64,000 nt of DNA, taken from the NCBI GenBank assembly GCA_907163375.1, contig CAJQUW010001639.1, forward strand, positions 1 through 64,000, read 5' to 3'. Positions 60,421 to 64,000 of the stretch are shown in pieces. Both the position numbers and the translations under genes were made by a program. Source of the stretch: Prostheceraeus crozeri. Its lineage: Eukaryota; Platyhelminthes; Polycladida; Euryleptidae. Under the pieces are notes generated by a model. It saw nothing but the letters and a program-made list of their open reading frames with translations. It ran no database searches and had not been told where the DNA came from. Each line of letters starts with the position of its first letter. The first letter of the stretch is position 1.

Positions 60421-60782
60421 ATGAAGACTTGGATTTTGGAATCTCTACAATATATCAGAGTTGATCGTAATGGAAACGTACATTTCAAAAATTCTCATCG
60501 TCATACATCAAGAGGTATTGGCGACAATTAACATGGCGACAATTTGTCAACCTCAATGATATCATGAGGGATTTGGAATATTTTGAAACATTAAGATTCA
60601 TCTCCTTGGGTGATCAAGTTTGGCTTCAACATTACAGAAATGAAATTCAAATCTGCCATTCTCATTCCGCAAACTGTTTCTCATTTCGCAAATACAATTG
60701 GGAGAAGTATAGAAGATACATACATCGCTCCATCATGACATTTATTCGTCGTGAGTTCATCGCCCTACTATGCAAATCTTAA
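60421..60782 (+). pseudogene. PC4-like protein 1 (B copy); appears broken
   Basis: Counterpart of 16014-16370, with the same W-I-L-x-S-L-Q start and the same second half. Appears broken about once. Confidence 0.4.
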
Positions 60783-60804
60783 TCAGACATTACTACCACG
60801 CACC

Positions 60805-61130
60805 ATGAGTTGGAAATTAGATTCCCTACAACGTATTGAAACGGATCATGATCGAAACGTCTATTTCAAAGATTCAACTGGAAATGTGAGAAGAGAGTTT
60901 GCTTTATCTTATCGTCATTTTCAATCTCTACATCATATCATGAAGGATTTGAAATACTTCTATATGAAAAGACATTCACGTATTGGAAATCGCATCTGGT
61001 TACGCGTCAACAAACGGCGAATTCAACTCTATCATTCCCAACTCCATACTAACTTCACATTTCATCAAGGTAGTTGGGAAAAGTATAAAAGTAAGGTACA
61101 TCGCTCAATTTACTCATTTTTTCATCATGA
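60805..61130 (+). CDS. PC4-like protein 2, conserved domain part (B copy)
   Basis: The domain part is open and closely matches A (16393 onward), with the same strand and helix words. I give only the conserved domain because the extent of the tail cannot be decided here. The ATGCAAA motif upstream is kept. Confidence 0.42.
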
Positions 61131-61668
61131 AGCGCCATCGCTACACCATCGTCAACATTCTCCGTCGCTTCAGACTCTACACCAAAATCGATCTCACAAC
61201 ATTACAACAACACCTTCCAAACTTACAAACCCGGGCCGTCCTCAAATGTTAGTGGTGAAGATGAACAATTCACGGAATCTTCAACTCTTCCCAAATGGGA
61301 CTGTACAGATTCTCGACGCCCTTTCTCATTCATCGGCGCAGTCAATGCGCTTAGAGCTACAGAGACTACAATGTCGGATATGGAAGAGGGAGAGGTGTGT
61401 GATGTCGAATCTGACTGTGGAAAATATGGTGATCTCTACTCAATTGAGTGAAAGTGTATCATTTTTGAAGATTCGTACCAGCAGTTACAATTTGTGTTAT
61501 GACCCCGAACTTTTTCCTGCAGCTCTCATTAGTTGTTGATTACCTGTGCATGTGGCAATCTTTCATAATAGTAAAGTGATCATTACTGGACTAAAATCTC
61601 ATGTACAAGCAAATGCGATCCTAGACTATCTCATCGAGTATGTACGTACCCAGCGGATTGTAAAATAA
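61127..61668 (+). pseudogene. TBP-like gene (B copy); appears broken
   Basis: Counterpart of 16715-17260, recognisable over its whole length, including the second-repeat region with Y-x-P-E-L-F-P and the final K-V-I-I-T-G segment. Appears broken about two times. Confidence 0.7.
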
Positions 61669-61694
61669 AATACATTTTTTCCAACATGATGTTT

Positions 61695-62156
61695 TTATTT
61701 CAAATCATGATAGAACTTACAAATCACTTTTTTATTAGAGGATGGATTACATGAAAAGTTTTGAATAACAGATATAAATCGAGATACATGTAAACGTTTT
61801 AAGATGAAGTACAGTACAAAAGCACCACACGTTGATGAAAGTGGATGTTGTAGTATGCGTTCATTTCGCTGATATTGACGCGTATGTTTTCTCAACCACT
61901 GCTGTGTTGGTATATTTGGAGGTTGAGCAAGAGAGTCAAATAGTTCACCACGTCGGTCTTCTCCAATAAAGATCGCTTTCCAATGCTCACCGCCTAAATT
62001 CTGCGAATGAGTGTTTAGCACAATAAAGATGGGATAGTGATTTACTGCAGGTGGTAAGGTATCGAGCGAATAGACATTATCGAAAGCTTTCAACGTCGCT
62101 TCGTCTGCATTACGCTGTACTTTAGTTTTAATATCGTCAGCAGTCAACCAACTCAT
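61695..62156 (-). CDS. Adenain-like protease (B copy, 153 aa)
   Basis: Catalytic words GEHWKAIF, ELFDSLAQPP and STCGAFVLYF are unchanged from A. The start overlaps the capsid stop by one base (TAATG), as in A. The open frame is shorter than the one in A; the core domain is complete in both. Confidence 0.87.
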   Translation of the reverse strand: MSWLTADDIKTKVQRNADEATLKAFDNVYSLDTLPPAVNHYPIFIVLNTHSQNLGGEHWKAIFIGEDRRGELFDSLAQPPNIPTQQWLRKHTRQYQRNERILQHPLSSTCGAFVLYFILKRLHVSRFISVIQNFSCNPSSNKKVICKFYHDLK

Positions 62157-63433
62157 TAACGATTATACTGAAGAATCACGTCACGATACTTTGTAATTTC
62201 AATGTTTGAATCGAAGACTGCATAAATTAATACATTGATCGTCTCAGGTAGTGTTCTTTTGAACGTCAAATCCAAACGAATATTATGAGGCACGTTCGCT
62301 TGACGATAGGGTGCACTAATATCGCTGTCAGCAGTGAAATCAAATGCATAAATAGTATATCCACTCTTAAACTCTTTCATAGTGAGTCCGTTGGTGTCAT
62401 CCGTATTGTAAAAGCCAAAGACATCCATAAAATCAATATAGCTGCGCATAAATTGATCCGCAGCAAAATCTGGTTTGTAGGGTGGACCAGGATGACTCAC
62501 ACCATTTACACGTAAAGCAATTTCACTTAACTGATTGTGTTTAAAATTGAAAGGATTCTTCTTTATATTACCATTAAATGCATCATTTTCAACCATTGCC
62601 ACCATGAGGAGCTTCGGTGATTCCGATGGAAAGAGGCCATCTTTCATGAAACTCTTTTGATCTTTCGGAATTGTAAAGGTGAGAAGCTTTGTATGCTGAA
62701 CGGGGCAAATGGCATTTTGGCAGTTAAGACCTTCTGCATGTCCACTAATGACACTTGGATTCGGTACTACTCGACGAATGTAAAGTGCAATATCTTCCAC
62801 ATGAATTATAAAATTGTCAACTTTAGCAAATGCATTCAGCGCAAATTCAGGCTTATTCAATGTCAGCTTGATTCGCATGCTGGTATTACAGAGTAAAAAC
62901 TTTGACTGTCTAAAGAAGTCTAAATTCAGCGGACCATATAGCTGACATACTTTACTATCTTTAATCATAGCAGATCGCTTTACAAAGCCACTGTTTGTTT
63001 CAACATCAAATTTTCCTGCTTCATCTCTGTACCATCCCATGGCTTCCATATGACTTTTTTGTGCTGCTGGATGAAACTGTGATACATGATTGAAATATGA
63101 TTTATAGGGATAATCGCTTTGGCCACCTTCCACCTGCTGCTCTCCAATCGTTAGAGAAACATCGCGAAGTAATGTAGTCAATGGTAAATTGTTCAGTCCA
63201 ACTTTATGTGTATCGTCAATAGCAGTTCCATCTGCTTGCTGAATTCTAAACCTCAAATCAACCATCGCATAACTCAAATCTATGTAGTCATCACTACCAC
63301 CAGGAATAACAAATTCAATGGGGCCAGCATTCTCAGCTGTTCGAGGATGATAATCTACAATACTTGAACTAAGAATATCTGTCTGTATGGCTTGTTGATC
63401 AAACAAACAAAACCCGGAAGTTTTACACTCCAT
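62156..63433 (-). CDS. Major capsid protein (B copy, 425 aa, looks whole)
   Basis: The frame is continuous from MECKTSGFCLFDQQ to the end with all family blocks: 'PIEFVIPGGSDDYIDL', 'LTTLLRDVSLTIGEQQVEGG' followed by Y-P-Y-K-S, 'NPFNFKHNQLSEIALRV' and 'RTLPETINVLIYAVFD'. This matches the F54H12.2-like family in length and layout. The double jelly-roll fold is known for the Polinton capsid family and inferred here. Confidence 0.82.
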   Translation of the reverse strand: MECKTSGFCLFDQQAIQTDILSSSIVDYHPRTAENAGPIEFVIPGGSDDYIDLSYAMVDLRFRIQQADGTAIDDTHKVGLNNLPLTTLLRDVSLTIGEQQVEGGQSDYPYKSYFNHVSQFHPAAQKSHMEAMGWYRDEAGKFDVETNSGFVKRSAMIKDSKVCQLYGPLNLDFFRQSKFLLCNTSMRIKLTLNKPEFALNAFAKVDNFIIHVEDIALYIRRVVPNPSVISGHAEGLNCQNAICPVQHTKLLTFTIPKDQKSFMKDGLFPSESPKLLMVAMVENDAFNGNIKKNPFNFKHNQLSEIALRVNGVSHPGPPYKPDFAADQFMRSYIDFMDVFGFYNTDDTNGLTMKEFKSGYTIYAFDFTADSDISAPYRQANVPHNIRLDLTFKRTLPETINVLIYAVFDSNIEITKYRDVILQYNR

Positions 63434-63435
63434 GA

Positions 63436-63891
63436 TTAGAAGTTATGGCAGCGTCGTCGTTTAGCGCCTGATGAATGATTAGAGCCTCTGCGACGTTTGC
63501 GTGAATGCCTTTTGACTGAAGATAGCACCTTACCAGCTCCGCGATGTTTCCTTCTTCCTTTATTCATTCGTGTAGGCGATTTCTTTCCTTGAGTAACACC
63601 AGCAAAGGTCTGCTTCAATGTTTTTAAACCGCGTTCCTTCCCACGATTCAACAAACTGCTCTTAAAACTTCTACCTCTGGAAAGATCACTAGCAACATCA
63701 CCAGCAAAGCCAACGGCATTACTTAAAACATTTCGTTTTAAAGATCTTCCGACATTGGATATGAGAGGTGCTACAACAGATTTCAGTGCACCAAGTATGC
63801 TACCTCCACGTTGGCGACGAGCGCCGATGTAAATTTGTCCTCCACCACTTACATAGGAGGGTCGTGAATAAAATGAGGCAGTTGGATTCAT
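63436..63891 (-). CDS. Basic core/minor virion protein, pX/pVI-like (B copy)
   Basis: Nearly identical to 19027-19482 in A, with the same R-R-Q-R-G-G-S-I-L-G segment and Arg/Lys-rich end. The ATGCAAAGTT motif is preserved upstream. Confidence 0.7.
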   Translation of the reverse strand: MNPTASFYSRPSYVSGGGQIYIGARRQRGGSILGALKSVVAPLISNVGRSLKRNVLSNAVGFAGDVASDLSRGRSFKSSLLNRGKERGLKTLKQTFAGVTQGKKSPTRMNKGRRKHRGAGKVLSSVKRHSRKRRRGSNHSSGAKRRRCHNF

Positions 63892-63932
63892 AGCTCAAAC
63901 CCTAAACATTGTTAGTTACAACTTTGCATGAA

Positions 63933-64000
63933 TCACTGTCGATCACTTAGATGAAAGATGTCGGCACGACGCATCCAAGAGTTCATACTTGAAGGATAAC
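63933..64000 (-). CDS. Integrase, C-terminal end only (cut by window)
   Basis: The last 68 bases of the window match the 3' end of the integrase gene of A (19524 onward), including the stop codon and the segment encoding R-R-A-D-I-F-H-L-S-D-R-Q. The rest lies beyond the window. Confidence 0.8.
   Translation of the reverse strand, partial: YPSSMNSWMRRADIFHLSDRQ

Larger units (their letters stand above)
47956..64000. mobile_element. Polinton B, sister of A, truncated by the window end
   Basis: The terminus AGTAGTAAGTAAAACTCC lies at 47956 and the gene order is identical to that of A, up to the integrase at 64000. The polymerase and later genes match A at about 97-98 percent by eye, while the leftmost genes are much more diverged. 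The visible part appears broken six to eight times. It inserted into the polymerase gene of Polinton C, so it is younger than C. Confidence 0.93.

Overview
The window looks like animal (invertebrate) nuclear DNA: AT-rich intergenic sequence, eukaryotic splice sites and AATAAA signals, LINE, Gypsy-type and piggyBac-type remnants, and three Maverick/Polinton elements. A clustered 'aggcctac' word around 28.1-28.4 kb is reminiscent of marine deuterostome genomes, but I cannot name the species. No bacterial gene, CRISPR array, rRNA or tRNA was recognised.

Layout. 1-2173: left flank, no gene. 2174-25849: Polinton A, with both terminal inverted repeats and about 20 genes. 25850-43266: older host DNA holding a LINE remnant (26.4-27.2 kb), a Gypsy-like LTR element (29.9-33.0 kb), three copies of a dispersed repeat (33.6, 36.7/38.8 and 42.5 kb), one spliced secreted-protein gene (35.95-36.56 kb), a 1.9-kb TTAA-flanked piggyBac-like element (36880-38756) and CR1/Jockey-like LINE fragments (39.4-41.7 kb). 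43267-47955: left part of Polinton C, a different, AT-richer and much older lineage. 47956-64000: Polinton B, a sister of A, inserted into the polymerase gene of C and cut off by the window end. All three Polintons start with the same terminal word, AGTAGTAAG. A has perhaps three or four breaks, the visible part of B perhaps six to eight, and C many; all are treated as fossils.

How the genes of A and B fit together. Replication: protein-primed DNA polymerase B. Integration: chromodomain integrase. Packaging and virion: FtsK/A32-type ATPase, adenain-like protease, major capsid protein, basic core-type proteins, and a pair of large paralogous proteins probably of the virion. Accessory: coiled-coil protein, RING-finger proteins, an exonuclease-like protein and several unknowns. 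The most unusual part is a plus-strand trio at 16.0-17.3 kb: two paralogous small proteins that look like tandem PC4/Sub1-type ssDNA-binding repeats, followed by a 181-residue protein resembling the core of TATA-binding protein. A Polinton carrying its own TBP-like factor is, to my knowledge, not a standard part of the family.

Regulation visible in the sequence. Genes at the two outer parts and the polymerase have canonical TATA boxes. Genes or gene clusters in the structural half instead carry an ATGCAAA-type motif at their heads, and the genes inside each cluster are joined by touching or overlapping stop and start codons (TAATG, ATGA, TAATATG). The polymerase gene and the outermost right gene share an unusual architecture in which the first coding exon is just the ATG. 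The left ends of A and B carry about 294-bp tandem repeats, a conserved leader intron and three copies of a 150-bp hairpin-bearing repeat.
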